Shown: positions 55,440-63,881 of the stretch, in pieces
Numbering within the stretch: the stretch's first letter is position 1
Layout: each line of letters starts with the position of its first letter
NCBI GenBank assembly: GCA_947468275.1
Contig: CANIKO010000002.1
Coordinates: forward strand, 218,088-282,087
Source: Bacteroidota bacterium
Lineage (GTDB): Bacteria; Bacteroidota; Bacteroidia; NS11-12g; UBA9320
Direction: 5' to 3'
Length of the DNA stretch: 64,000 nucleotides
Notes under the pieces: generated by a model
The model's input: the letters and a program-made list of their open reading frames with translations, nothing else
What the model was told of the DNA's origin: nothing
The model's database searches: none
Translations under genes and position numbers: made by a program

Positions 55440-57878
55440 ATGGAAGAAACCCCCTATCAAGAACAATCCAATCAAGGAATAAATATTAAAGCCATATTGG
55501 GGCTGGTAAAAGCCTATTGGCATTTATTTATCATTTGCCTTTCCGTGGCGTTGATTGATGCCTATCTCATCAATCGCTATACGGTTCCTATTTATAAAGT
55601 TAAATCAGAAGTACAATTAAATAATTCACAAAAAGGCAGAGAGGGAGCCGAAATATTAGGAGCTTCAGGATTTAGCGAAACCTTTAATCAATGGGATCCA
55701 ACGTTTGTAAATGATAAAATTTCTATTTTAAAGTCAAAATATTTTTTGACTAAAGTGGTTAAGGAGTTGGAGTTAACTAAAACATTTTATAACAAGGGAA
55801 GTATTAAAACAACCCAAGTTTATCCAAAAAGCCTGCCATTTGATCTAAAATTTAGAATCAAATCAGAAAATGCCTACCGATATACTTACCATTTATTTCT
55901 TAATTCTAACCAATTTAATTTAAAAATAAAACTAAACGATAAAGTCATTGTTGAGAAAAAGAATATTGCCTTTAACGATTCTGTTAATTTGCAAAATTTG
56001 GTATTAATCGTAAATGGGGAGCCCGAATTATTAAATAACGTAAAGATCAATCAAGAAGTTATTTTCAATCTTAACAGTATTAAAAATGTAACAGAATCTC
56101 TGGCCAATCTTGTTAATGTTGCTAATATTAAAAACACCAAAACCCTTCAAATAACAATAGATTATCCCGAAGTAAATATGGCAAAAGACATTTTAAATGC
56201 AATGGCCTACAACTTTGTGGAGAAGGGATTAAATGATAAAAACGAAAAGTTTGATAACTCCGTTGTTTTCATAAATGAACAATTATTAAAAATTGAAAGT
56301 GAGTTAGACAATTCTGAATTTAATCTTGAAAAATTCAAGCAGGTGAATGGGTTTCAAGATATACCGGCAGAAAGTGCATTGCTTTTTTCAGATAAAAACA
56401 ACTTTGAACATATATTATACGAACTAGAAATAACACAAAACCGGGTAAAAAGATTGTTGAACTATATTGAGACTCAGGACGATTTTTCAAATCTGGCACC
56501 TTCCACTTTTGGAATTATCGACCCATTACTGCTGCCAATGATAGAAAATGTTAGAACCGCTTATATCGATTTCAAAAAAATCAGTTTGGCGTTCAGTGTT
56601 GGTACCATTCAATATAATCAAGCGAAAGAAAATATCGAACGGGCTAAAAAATCAATGATTGAGATTATAAAAAATATTTTAAAATCCAATACAAACATCC
56701 TTGACACCTACAAATCTTCTATCAATAAACTAACAGGGCAGATAACAAAAATACCCTCGATTGAACGTAAAAACCTTGGCATTACTCGTAAATTTAATGT
56801 TCAAGAAAAACTATATCTTTTGTTGCTTGAGAAAAAATTCGAATATGAGATAGCACGCTCCGGCAATAAAAGTGATTACTCGGTTTTAGATGAAGCCGAA
56901 GTGGTTGGACAAACCCAACCTGACTCAAAAAAGAATTATGCCATAGGCGTTCTTTTTGGAATCTTTACTCCGGCCCTTTACATTTTCTTCAAAATTTACT
57001 TTGACAATAAACTGAGAAGCCGCGACCAAATTGATAAAAAAACTAAAATCCCCTTTTTGGCAGCTATTCCTCATAACGACAAGGAAAGTCAGTTAATTTT
57101 TACCGAAAACTCAAAATCCATGATGGCCGAGTCGTTTCGTAATTTAAGAACCAATATCGTGTATATGTTGAAGGGCGATACCAAATCTAAGGTAATTTTG
57201 GTAACGTCTACAATTGGTGGGGAAGGAAAAACTTTCTGTACCTTAAACATTGCTCAATCCTTCTGCTACTCTGGTCTTAGAGTTGTCGTTATTGGTTTGG
57301 ACTTGCGCAAGCCTCGAATACATCTAAGTTTTGATATTAAAAATGAAATAGGTATCAGCAATTATCTTGTAAATAAAGCAACACTTGATTCCATCATTCA
57401 CCATTCGGGCTATAATAATCTGGATATTGTACCCTCAGGACCAGTTCCTCCCAACCCCTCCGAATTAATTATAAGCCCAACCATGGTTAACTTAATGACG
57501 GAATTAAGGGATCGTTACGATATTATTCTAATTGATTCGGCACCCTTAGGTTTGGTAACAGATGCGGTAGATATGATGGCTTTTTCCGATCTCAATATTT
57601 ATGTGATGCGTGAAGGATATACCCAATCCAGTGCCTTGGATTTTGCCAATGAATTTTATGAAGGCCGGAATATTAAAAATATGGGAATTATACTAAATGA
57701 TTCAACTTTTTCTGGAGCAAAATATGGCTACGGTTACGGCTATGGTTATGGCTACGGTTATGGCTACGGTTATGGCTATGGCTACGGTTATGGCTATGGT
57801 TATGGCTATTATGCCGATGATGAAAAATCAAAGTCAAGAAATTCCTTTTTTTCAAGAATAAAAAACAGTTTTAAATAA
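55440..57878 (+). CDS. Wzc-like polysaccharide co-polymerase with tyrosine kinase domain and Tyr-Gly tail
   Basis: 812 residues. Wzz domain with the first helix near 27-46, a periplasmic coiled-coil region about 270-480, the second helix near 500-518, then a BY-kinase: Walker A IGGEGKT (593-598 core), Walker A' [10 protein letters not shown] and Walker [11 protein letters not shown]. The C-terminus has 14 Tyr-Gly units (762-789) and a final Tyr pair, then ADDEKSKSR. Autophosphorylated tyrosines in such tails control polymer length and export. Works with the OPX lipoprotein upstream. Confidence 0.93.
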   Translation: MEETPYQEQSNQGINIKAILGLVKAYWHLFIICLSVALIDAYLINRYTVPIYKVKSEVQLNNSQKGREGAEILGASGFSETFNQWDPTFVNDKISILKSKYFLTKVVKELELTKTFYNKGSIKTTQVYPKSLPFDLKFRIKSENAYRYTYHLFLNSNQFNLKIKLNDKVIVEKKNIAFNDSVNLQNLVLIVNGEPELLNNVKINQEVIFNLNSIKNVTESLANLVNVANIKNTKTLQITIDYPEVNMAKDILNAMAYNFVEKGLNDKNEKFDNSVVFINEQLLKIESELDNSEFNLEKFKQVNGFQDIPAESALLFSDKNNFEHILYELEITQNRVKRLLNYIETQDDFSNLAPSTFGIIDPLLLPMIENVRTAYIDFKKISLAFSVGTIQYNQAKENIERAKKSMIEIIKNILKSNTNILDTYKSSINKLTGQITKIPSIERKNLGITRKFNVQEKLYLLLLEKKFEYEIARSGNKSDYSVLDEAEVVGQTQPDSKKNYAIGVLFGIFTPALYIFFKIYFDNKLRSRDQIDKKTKIPFLAAIPHNDKESQLIFTENSKSMMAESFRNLRTNIVYMLKGDTKSKVILVTSTIGGEGKTFCTLNIAQSFCYSGLRVVVIGLDLRKPRIHLSFDIKNEIGISNYLVNKATLDSIIHHSGYNNLDIVPSGPVPPNPSELIISPTMVNLMTELRDRYDIILIDSAPLGLVTDAVDMMAFSDLNIYVMREGYTQSSALDFANEFYEGRNIKNMGIILNDSTFSGAKYGYGYGYGYGYGYGYGYGYGYGYGYGYGYYADDEKSKSRNSFFSRIKNSFK
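57723..57812 (+). repeat. Hexanucleotide tandem repeat encoding (Tyr-Gly)14 plus Tyr-Tyr
   Basis: Alternating TATGGC, TACGGT, TATGGT and TACGGC units, 14 in all, then TAT TAT. The third codon positions vary mostly between C and T. Loss or gain of whole 6-bp units would change the number of tyrosines without shifting the frame. Confidence 0.9.
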
Positions 57879-57949
57879 GTAATGAATTCACAATTTCAAT
57901 TAGTATCTCCGCCATTAGCCGCTATTCCAAGCAACCTCAACCTCAACCT

Positions 57950-59230
57950 ATGAACAAAACAATTGGAATTATAGGCTTAGGTTACGTTGGTTTGCCTTTA
58001 GCAGTTGAGTTTGGAAAAAAACTTCATACGGTGGGGTTTGATATAAATCAAAATCGTGTGGATGAATTAAACAGTGGGCATGACAGAACATTAGAAATAG
58101 AAGACGAAGATTTAAAAAAAGTACTTTCAAATAAAAGTGAAATAGCAAGTTTTAAATGTACCACCCAACTGGATGAAATTAAAGACTGTAATTATTACAT
58201 CGTTACCGTTCCCACACCAACCGATAAAAATAATCGTCCAGACCTGACTCCTTTGTATAAAGCCAGTGAAACTGTAGGCAAAGTTTTAAAAAAAGGAGAC
58301 ATCGTTATTTATGAATCAACAGTATATCCTGGTGTAACCGAAGACGAGTGTATTCCTGTATTGGAAAGGGTTTCGGGATTAAAATTTAACACCGATTTCT
58401 TCGCAGGTTATTCACCTGAAAGAATTAATCCGGGAGATAAAGAACATACCGTTACCAAAATATTAAAAGTAACCTCAGGTTCAACCCCAGAGATTGCAGA
58501 AAAAGTAGATAACTTATACCGCACAATAATTGTAGCTGGAACTTACAAAGCCACATCTATTAAGGTAGCTGAAGCAGCAAAGGTTATTGAAAATTCGCAG
58601 CGTGATATCAATATTGCGTTTGTAAATGAACTTTCAAAAATTTTCAGTCTTATGGGAATCAACACAAATGATGTCCTGGAAGCTGCAGGCACCAAATGGA
58701 ATTTTCTTAAATTTAAACCGGGGTTGGTTGGTGGACATTGCATTGGTGTAGATCCTTACTATTTAGCCCAAAAGGCACAAGAGGTTGGATATCACCCCGA
58801 AATTATTTTGGCCGGCAGAAGATTGAATGATAGCATGGGAGCCTACGTTGCTAATGAAACTATCAAGTTAATGATAAAGAAAGACATTAAAGTAAAAGAT
58901 GCCAAAATATTGGTTTTAGGATTTACTTTCAAGGAAAATTGCCCGGATGTTAGAAATACAAAAGTTATCGATATCATTAATGAATTAAATACTTACCATG
59001 TTAGCTTAACTGTTGTTGATCCATGGGCAGAACCAGCAGAAGTAAAACATGAATATGGTTTAATTACCCAAAAAGAATTGCCTGCTAAGAATAAATTTGA
59101 TGCTATTGTTATGGCAGTAGGTCATGATGAGTTTAAAGCTTTAAATATTCTTGAGTATCTTAATCCTAACCATGTAATTTTTGATGTAAAGGGATTACTG
59201 GATAGAAATTTGGTTGACGGAAGCCTTTGA
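57950..59230 (+). CDS. Nucleotide sugar dehydrogenase (UDP-HexNAc 6-dehydrogenase, TviB/WbpO-like)
   Basis: 426 residues. NAD fold [18 protein letters not shown]; the middle [32 protein letters not shown]; the catalytic Cys in [15 protein letters not shown]-terminal [14 protein letters not shown]. The family oxidises UDP-GlcNAc or UDP-ManNAc to the uronic acid. With the epimerase downstream, UDP-GalNAcA is the likely product. A 20-bp stretch of CAACCT units precedes the ATG. Confidence 0.92.
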   Translation: MNKTIGIIGLGYVGLPLAVEFGKKLHTVGFDINQNRVDELNSGHDRTLEIEDEDLKKVLSNKSEIASFKCTTQLDEIKDCNYYIVTVPTPTDKNNRPDLTPLYKASETVGKVLKKGDIVIYESTVYPGVTEDECIPVLERVSGLKFNTDFFAGYSPERINPGDKEHTVTKILKVTSGSTPEIAEKVDNLYRTIIVAGTYKATSIKVAEAAKVIENSQRDINIAFVNELSKIFSLMGINTNDVLEAAGTKWNFLKFKPGLVGGHCIGVDPYYLAQKAQEVGYHPEIILAGRRLNDSMGAYVANETIKLMIKKDIKVKDAKILVLGFTFKENCPDVRNTKVIDIINELNTYHVSLTVVDPWAEPAEVKHEYGLITQKELPAKNKFDAIVMAVGHDEFKALNILEYLNPNHVIFDVKGLLDRNLVDGSL

Positions 59231-59412
59231 TTTGGTTTAGAGTTTAATTTGGCTTGCCTCAAAAAATGCATGAGGACAATATATAACAAGCAGTCCCAAA
59301 GTAAATATGCCAAACAATCTACAAGTTTTTTAAAAAAAGCAATCAAAAACCTTGCAGAAAAAAACAATTATTTGATAAGTATATTTTGGCAAATTTTCCT
59401 CTAAAACTAAAG

Positions 59413-59527
59413 TATCGGGTGAAGGTGCGGTGGGTTTGGTAAAAAGGCGGGGGTGAGATGGATTAAGCTTGGGAGCATCTTTTTACCTTGATTTTTTGGT
59501 TCTTTTTCATCTAAGGAAAAAGAACAG
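59413..59527 (+). repeat. Dispersed intergenic element B, copy 2
   Basis: GGTAAAAAG...CTTTTTACC (9-bp stem) enclosing GATG...CATC and TAAGCTTG, then GTTCTTTTTC, ATCTAAG, GAAAAAGAAC. Compared with the 47297-47412 copy, both stems differ in sequence but stay paired, and the ATCTAAG loop is identical. Confidence 0.7.
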
Positions 59528-59582
59528 GAACTCAATCATTAAATCATTCCTCAAGCTAGCGAAATTTTAATATGTTTTGTGT

Positions 59583-59787
59583 CTCTTGTTTTTTGCTTGC
59601 CCAAAAAACAAGTAAAAAAAGGCACCAACAAAACCAACTTCAAAATTTTACAAAAGTGCAGTTGAAATCCAATGTTAGTATATAAAATTTTGCAGTTCGC
59701 TCTTTTCATAAGTAATCAATATTTATTTTCAAACGGCTTATGCAATGCTTCGCATGTGTTGGATCCCAACCGCACCCATACGGATGC
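59583..59787 (+). repeat. Dispersed intergenic element A, copy 3 (longest)
   Basis: CTTGTTTTTTG, CTTGC, CCAAAAAACAAG hairpin (11 bp), GGCACCAACAAAACCAACTT, CAAAATTTT...AAAATTTTG, GCAGTTCGCTCTTTT, an extra ATGC-TTC-GCAT hairpin, then TGTTGGATCCCAACCGCACC followed by a CGGATG end. The order of A and B is reversed relative to the 47-kb locus. Confidence 0.7.
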
Positions 59788-59815
59788 TGTCGTTCGGTCA
59801 ATTATTTATATTTAT

Positions 59816-59849
59816 AGTGAATTATCTTTTAATAAATAATTCACTTTTT
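59816..59849 (+). terminator. Terminator-like hairpin
   Basis: AGTGAATTAT (59816-59825), 10-nt loop, ATAATTCACT (59836-59845), followed by four more T. The stem is perfect but AT-rich, so strength is uncertain. It lies inside the polysaccharide locus, where an UpxY-modified polymerase might read through. Confidence 0.45.
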
Positions 59850-59956
59850 GAGGTTCGACTAATTATTAAACTAAAATTATTGTCTTAGGTCAAATTCATT
59901 ACTAAAAAGATATGTATTTCCCTATTCTATAAACACAAAATTTCTAAACCCAACAA

Positions 59957-60904
59957 ATGAAAATACTAATAACCGGCGGTGCAGGATTTATAGGCTCTAA
60001 CCTTACAGCGGCATTACTTCAAAACGAAAGTATTTCTTTGGTGAGGGTTCTTGACAATTTAGCTACCGGACATTTGAGTAATCTTGCTGAATTTAACTCC
60101 AACCCTAAATTTCAGTTTATGGAAGGAGATATTCGAAATCCGGAAGATTGCAATACAGCCTGTGAAGGAATGGATGCCATCAGTCATCAAGCGGCCTTGG
60201 GTTCAGTGCCAAGAAGTATTAATGACCCTCTGACTTCGCATGATGTAAACGTTAACGGATTTTTAAATATTCTGGAAGCTGCCCGTAAAAATTCTATCAA
60301 ACGGATAGTTTATGCCTCCTCTTCTTCGGTTTATGGAGATTTGGCAGATTCACCCAAAGTAGAAAATAGAGTGGGAAAAGTTTTATCGCCTTATGCCGCC
60401 ACCAAAATGGCTAACGAGTTATATGCCGAAGCCTATTCCAGAAACTACGATATGACCCTTATCGGATTTCGTTATTTTAATGTATTTGGTCCCAAGCAAG
60501 ACCCCGAAGGACCATATGCTGCCGTTATTCCTTTGTTTGTAAAAGCTGCCCTAAAAAATGAAAGTCCTTTAATAAACGGTGATGGAACCATTACCCGTGA
60601 TTTCACACCTGTTGAAAATGTAGTACAAATCAATATTAACGGATTAACCTTACCCTTAGAATCTGTAAAACATGAAGTAGTAAATGTAGCCTGTGGCAAC
60701 ACCACCAGCTTAAACGAATTATGGCAAATAATAAAAACCAGCAGCGGAGCTACTAGCGATGCAACTCATGGCCCGAACCGAAAAGGTGACATTTTTTTTA
60801 GCTTGGCTGATATAACTAAAGCAAAAGAATTATTAGGCTATAAAGAGCAATTAGATATTTCCGAGGCCTTAAAGAAAACCATAGATTGGTATAGGAAAGG
60901 TTGA
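59957..60904 (+). CDS. NAD-dependent UDP-HexNAc(A) 4-epimerase (TviC/WbpP-like)
   Basis: 315 residues, extended SDR. NAD motif GGAGFIGSN, DNLATG, HQAALGSVPRSI typical of the WbpP/TviC branch, catalytic YASSSSVYGD and SPYAATK (Tyr-x3-Lys), RYFNVFGP. It inverts C4 of UDP-GlcNAc or UDP-GlcNAcA. Together with the dehydrogenase it would supply UDP-GalNAcA. The repeat family begins within its stop codon. Confidence 0.92.
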   Translation: MKILITGGAGFIGSNLTAALLQNESISLVRVLDNLATGHLSNLAEFNSNPKFQFMEGDIRNPEDCNTACEGMDAISHQAALGSVPRSINDPLTSHDVNVNGFLNILEAARKNSIKRIVYASSSSVYGDLADSPKVENRVGKVLSPYAATKMANELYAEAYSRNYDMTLIGFRYFNVFGPKQDPEGPYAAVIPLFVKAALKNESPLINGDGTITRDFTPVENVVQININGLTLPLESVKHEVVNVACGNTTSLNELWQIIKTSSGATSDATHGPNRKGDIFFSLADITKAKELLGYKEQLDISEALKKTIDWYRKG

Positions 60905-61037
60905 GGTTGAGATTAAGGTTAAGGTAAAATTCATCAAACCTTCTAAACCCTAAACTTCTAAACCCTAAACTTCTAAAACCTAAACTTCTAAACCCTAACC
61001 CTTTAACCTTTCCTTCCTTTAACCTTTATCCTTTCTG
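60902..61037 (+). repeat. Polypyrimidine repeat R4 with four 15-bp telomere-like units
   Basis: Starts purine-rich (GAGGTTGAGATTAAGGTTAA, 60904-60927), then switches to the pyrimidine-rich strand. Units CTTCTAAACCCTAAA at 60940, 60955, 60970 and 60985, then CTTTAACCTTTCCTTCC and CTTTAACCTTTATCCTTTC, ending 7 bp before the ATG at 61044. The two halves are roughly inverted and could fold back. Confidence 0.75.
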
Positions 61038-61043
61038 CCACTC

Positions 61044-61904
61044 ATGAACCACGAAGAAGCTATAAAAGAATGGGATTTAACCATTGAACCTCAAAACTCT
61101 TTATTCAAACTCAATCTTAAAGATGTTTGGAGATACAGGGATTTATTGGGCTTATTGGTAAAACGCGATTTTGTTTCTTTTTATAAGCAAACGATACTTG
61201 GACCACTTTGGTTTTTTATTCAGCCGTTATTTACAACTATTACCTTCGTATTTATTTTTGGAAACTTGGCAGCTTTAAGCACTGACGGCTTACCTCAGCC
61301 CTTATTTTATATGGTTGGGATTGTGGCATGGAGTTATTTTGCGGAATGCCTCACAAAAACTTCTACTGTATTTAAAGACAATGCCAATATTTTTGGTAAA
61401 GTATATTTCCCTCGCTTGATAATGCCACTGAGTATTGTTGCTAGCAATTTGGTAAAATTAGGCGTACAATTTATTATGCTCATTCTACTCTTTGTTTACT
61501 TTATCCTTTTCAAAGATTACAATCCTCATATATCAGCCTACCTGCTTTTACTTCCAGTGTACCTAATTTTAATGGCTTGCTTAGGATTGGGATTAGGAAT
61601 GGTAATTTCAGCACTTACTACCAAATATCGCGATTTATCGTTTTTAGTTTCTTTTGGTGTTCAATTATTTATGTATGCCACTCCGGTAATTTACCCCATG
61701 AGTGCAGCCCCCTTAAAATATAAATTTATTATAGGACTAAATCCTATGGCCCCCATTATTGAAGGATTGAGGTTTTCATTATTAGGTAAGGGAGATTTTT
61801 CTACCTCTTCATTACTTTATACGTTAAGTGTTACTTGTGTGGTTTTGGTATTTGGAACTATAATTTTCAATAAAGTTGAGAAGAGTTTTGTGGATACGGT
61901 GTAA
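61044..61904 (+). CDS. ABC-2 type polysaccharide export permease (Wzm-like)
   Basis: 286 residues. Cytoplasmic N-terminus with WRYRDLLGLLVKRDFVSFYKQT, then six helices and the conserved LGPLWFFIQPLFTTITFVFIFG split around residue 60. It moves undecaprenyl-linked glycan across the inner membrane with a Wzt-type ATPase. No ATPase gene follows within the window; instead a HEPN/MNT module and a RhuM gene intervene. Confidence 0.92.
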   Translation: MNHEEAIKEWDLTIEPQNSLFKLNLKDVWRYRDLLGLLVKRDFVSFYKQTILGPLWFFIQPLFTTITFVFIFGNLAALSTDGLPQPLFYMVGIVAWSYFAECLTKTSTVFKDNANIFGKVYFPRLIMPLSIVASNLVKLGVQFIMLILLFVYFILFKDYNPHISAYLLLLPVYLILMACLGLGLGMVISALTTKYRDLSFLVSFGVQLFMYATPVIYPMSAAPLKYKFIIGLNPMAPIIEGLRFSLLGKGDFSTSSLLYTLSVTCVVLVFGTIIFNKVEKSFVDTV

Positions 61905-62028
61905 GAAAAAATGAGAGTAAGATGGTTAAAAAACTAAATTACACCATTTCGTTTCTTAAATTTGTAATCAGTATATTGCCAATTTACCCTAGCATCCGTT
62001 TGTTTTCATATTAATTAATTCAAATTTT

Positions 62029-62334
62029 ATGCATCGCTTTAAAACACCCATTGATTATTTAGAACTAACCCGACAAATAGTCTTAAAACATATTGATGAT
62101 AAAAAATATGAAGTATTTTTATTTGGAAGCCGTGCCTTTGGGAATGCAAAACCTTATAGTGATATTGATGTGGGGGTAATGAGTGATTCAAAGTTAAGCA
62201 GCATTACTATAGCTAACATAGAAACAGAATTAGAAGAAAGTATTGTACCCTACAAAGTAGAAATTGTTGATTTTTCTAGGGTAGATTCAAATTTCAAACA
62301 TTATGCATTAACTAAAATTGTAAAATGGAATTAA
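62029..62334 (+). CDS. MNT-type nucleotidyltransferase, antitoxin-like
   Basis: 101 residues, minimal nucleotidyltransferase fold with FLFGSRAFGNAKPYSDIDVGV: the GS and DxD metal residues are intact, as is a third Asp/Glu strand (VEIVDF). In HEPN/MNT pairs the MNT protein neutralises the HEPN toxin, in some systems by adenylylating it. Overlaps the next gene by 10 bp. Confidence 0.88.
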   Translation: MHRFKTPIDYLELTRQIVLKHIDDKKYEVFLFGSRAFGNAKPYSDIDVGVMSDSKLSSITIANIETELEESIVPYKVEIVDFSRVDSNFKHYALTKIVKWN

Positions 62335-62744
62335 CTGAAAAGTATACTGAATTATACCATATCCTTGGAAAATCCATAGAAGATTTTGAGATTTCCATGA
62401 AAGCTAACTTAACAAAATATACTGAACAGGAAATAGATTGGATAAAAAATGCTCAAATACAAAAATTTGAATTTTGTATAGAATTGTTGTGGAAGACAGC
62501 TAAGGTCTATTTAGAATCACTTGAAGAAAAATTATACACTCCTAAACTAACTATCAAATCACTTTTTGTGCAACAAATTATTGATGAACCTACCTATCTT
62601 CAATTAATGAATTGCCTTAATGATAGAAATTTATTAAGCCATATTTATAAGTTTGAAATGTTTGATGAAATACACAAAGAATTAGGTAATCATTTAATCG
62701 CCCTAAAACATACCTATACTTTACTAGGTAAATTAAAGCTATAA
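62325..62744 (+). CDS. HEPN-domain protein (HI0074-like), toxin-like
   Basis: 139 residues, all-helical. It matches the nucleotidyltransferase substrate-binding/HEPN family: KFEFCIELLWKTAKVYLE and the R-x4-H motif in NDRNLLSHIY near residue 105. The R-x4-H is the ribonuclease signature of HEPN toxins. Together with the MNT gene it forms a type II (or VII-like) toxin-antitoxin pair. Its stop is 2 bp before the four-helix-bundle remnant. Confidence 0.88.
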   Translation: MELTEKYTELYHILGKSIEDFEISMKANLTKYTEQEIDWIKNAQIQKFEFCIELLWKTAKVYLESLEEKLYTPKLTIKSLFVQQIIDEPTYLQLMNCLNDRNLLSHIYKFEMFDEIHKELGNHLIALKHTYTLLGKLKL

Positions 62745-62746
62745 CT

Positions 62747-62831
62747 AGATTGGTTAATCTTAAAACAAGAATCATCGGAATTAATGAATATATTAGGAAG
62801 CATCTATACTAAAACATCAGTAAAAAGATAA
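62747..62831 (+). pseudogene. 3' remnant of a second four-helix-bundle gene
   Basis: Frame from 62748: DWLILKQESSELMNILGSIY followed by TKTSVKR and a stop at 62829-62831. 21 of 27 residues match the end of the gene at 53796-54155. Nothing upstream matches; the DNA match starts at AGATTGGTTA, right after the HEPN stop. So the 5' three quarters were lost or replaced by the HEPN/MNT module. Confidence 0.8.
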
Positions 62832-62851
62832 ATCAAAAACATACTACCATC

Positions 62852-62953
62852 ACTTTAACCTTTATCCTTTCTACTTCCCTTACTTTAACCTTTATACTTT
62901 CTACTTTCCTTACTTTACACTTTCTACTTTAACCTTTCTACTTTATCCTTTCC
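62852..62953 (+). repeat. Polypyrimidine repeat R5, ending at the RhuM start codon
   Basis: About 100 nt containing CTTTAACCTTTATCCTTTCT, then CTTACTTTAACC, TTTATACTTTCTAC, CTTTACACTTTCTAC and CTTTATCCTTTCC. Almost free of G on this strand. It begins about 20 bp after the four-helix-bundle remnant, as R2 does after the first copy. Confidence 0.8.
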
Positions 62954-63805
62954 ATGCCAACAGGTGAAATAATTTTATATCAAACTTCAGATAATCAAAC
63001 ATCATTAGAGGTAAGGTTTGAAGAAGAAACAGTTTGGCTTACCCAAGCACAAATAGCAGAGTTATTTGGCACCAAAAGACCTGCAATTTCAAAACATCTG
63101 ACTAACATATATAAATCCGGAGAATTGGCAGAAAATAGCACATGTTCCATTTTGGAACATGTGGGTAAAAGAGGAGTTCAAACATATCAAACACAGTATT
63201 ATAATCTTGATGCTATTTTATCCGTTGGATATAGGATTAATTCAATTAGAGGTACTCAATTCAGAATATGGGCCAATAAAATTCTTAAAGATTATTTACT
63301 AAAAGGTTACGCTATTAATCATAGGGTAGAAACCCTGGAAAGTAAAGTTAATAAATTGGAACAAAAAACGACAGAATTTGACTTACTAATAAAGACTAAT
63401 TTGCCTCCAACGGAAGGTATTTTTTATGACGGGCAAATATTTGATGCCTGGCAGTTTGTATCAGATTTAATAAAATCTGCTAAAAATACAATTTTATTAA
63501 TTGATAATTATGTAGATGAAAGTGTATTAACTTTGTTATCGAAAAGAAATTTGGAGGTAACTGCATCAATTTATACCTCTGTGATATCCAAACAATTCAA
63601 ATTAGATTTAGACCGATTTAATTCCCAATATTCACCAATTGATGTAAAATGCTTTACAAAATCACACGACCGTTTTTTGATTATTGACAATTCAATCGTT
63701 TATCATATTGGGGCTTCACTAAAAGACCTTGGCAAAAAGTGGTTTGCATTTTCAAAAATCGAACTTGATGCTACAGAAATGATAGAAAAGTTAAAGAATG
63801 GCTGA
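62954..63805 (+). CDS. RhuM-family protein with a C-terminal phospholipase D-like domain
   Basis: 283 residues. N-terminal RhuM/DNA-binding part: EETVWLTQAQIAELFGTKRPAISKHL and RGTQFRIWANKILKDYLLKGYAIN split over residues 24-115. A short coiled coil (VETLESKVNKLEQKT) follows. The C-terminal half DNYVDESVLTLLSKR, KSHDRFLIID and YHIGASLKDLGKKWFAF looks like one PLD-type half-site with H-x-(K/R) replaced by HDR. It is an accessory gene, often in phage or virulence islands; function unknown. Confidence 0.8.
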   Translation: MPTGEIILYQTSDNQTSLEVRFEEETVWLTQAQIAELFGTKRPAISKHLTNIYKSGELAENSTCSILEHVGKRGVQTYQTQYYNLDAILSVGYRINSIRGTQFRIWANKILKDYLLKGYAINHRVETLESKVNKLEQKTTEFDLLIKTNLPPTEGIFYDGQIFDAWQFVSDLIKSAKNTILLIDNYVDESVLTLLSKRNLEVTASIYTSVISKQFKLDLDRFNSQYSPIDVKCFTKSHDRFLIIDNSIVYHIGASLKDLGKKWFAFSKIELDATEMIEKLKNG

Positions 63806-63812
63806 AAGAAAT

Positions 63813-63875
63813 AACCTTTTCACTCTAACCTTTAACCTTCCCTTACTTTAACCTTTTATCCTCAACCTCAATCCA
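63813..63875 (+). repeat. Polypyrimidine repeat R6
   Basis: AACCTTTTCACTCTAACC, TTTAACCTTCCCTTAC, TTTAACCTTTTATCCTC, then AACCTCAATCC. It begins just after the RhuM stop and ends near the ATG at 63882. Fifth copy in the same orientation. Confidence 0.7.
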
Positions 63876-63881
63876 AACAAA

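Larger units (their letters stand above)
59231..59956. other. 726-bp intergenic region with repeat elements B and A and a hairpin
   Basis: Contains element B (59413-59527), element A (59583-59787) and a terminator-like hairpin (59816-59849), each listed separately. No gene was seen. It separates the sugar dehydrogenase from its epimerase partner, which are usually adjacent. Confidence 0.8.

Noticed and set aside
60940..60999. True telomeric sequence or eukaryotic contamination
   Set aside because: The units are 15 bp rather than 7, only four copies, and are continuous with bacterial polysaccharide genes and the same repeat family.
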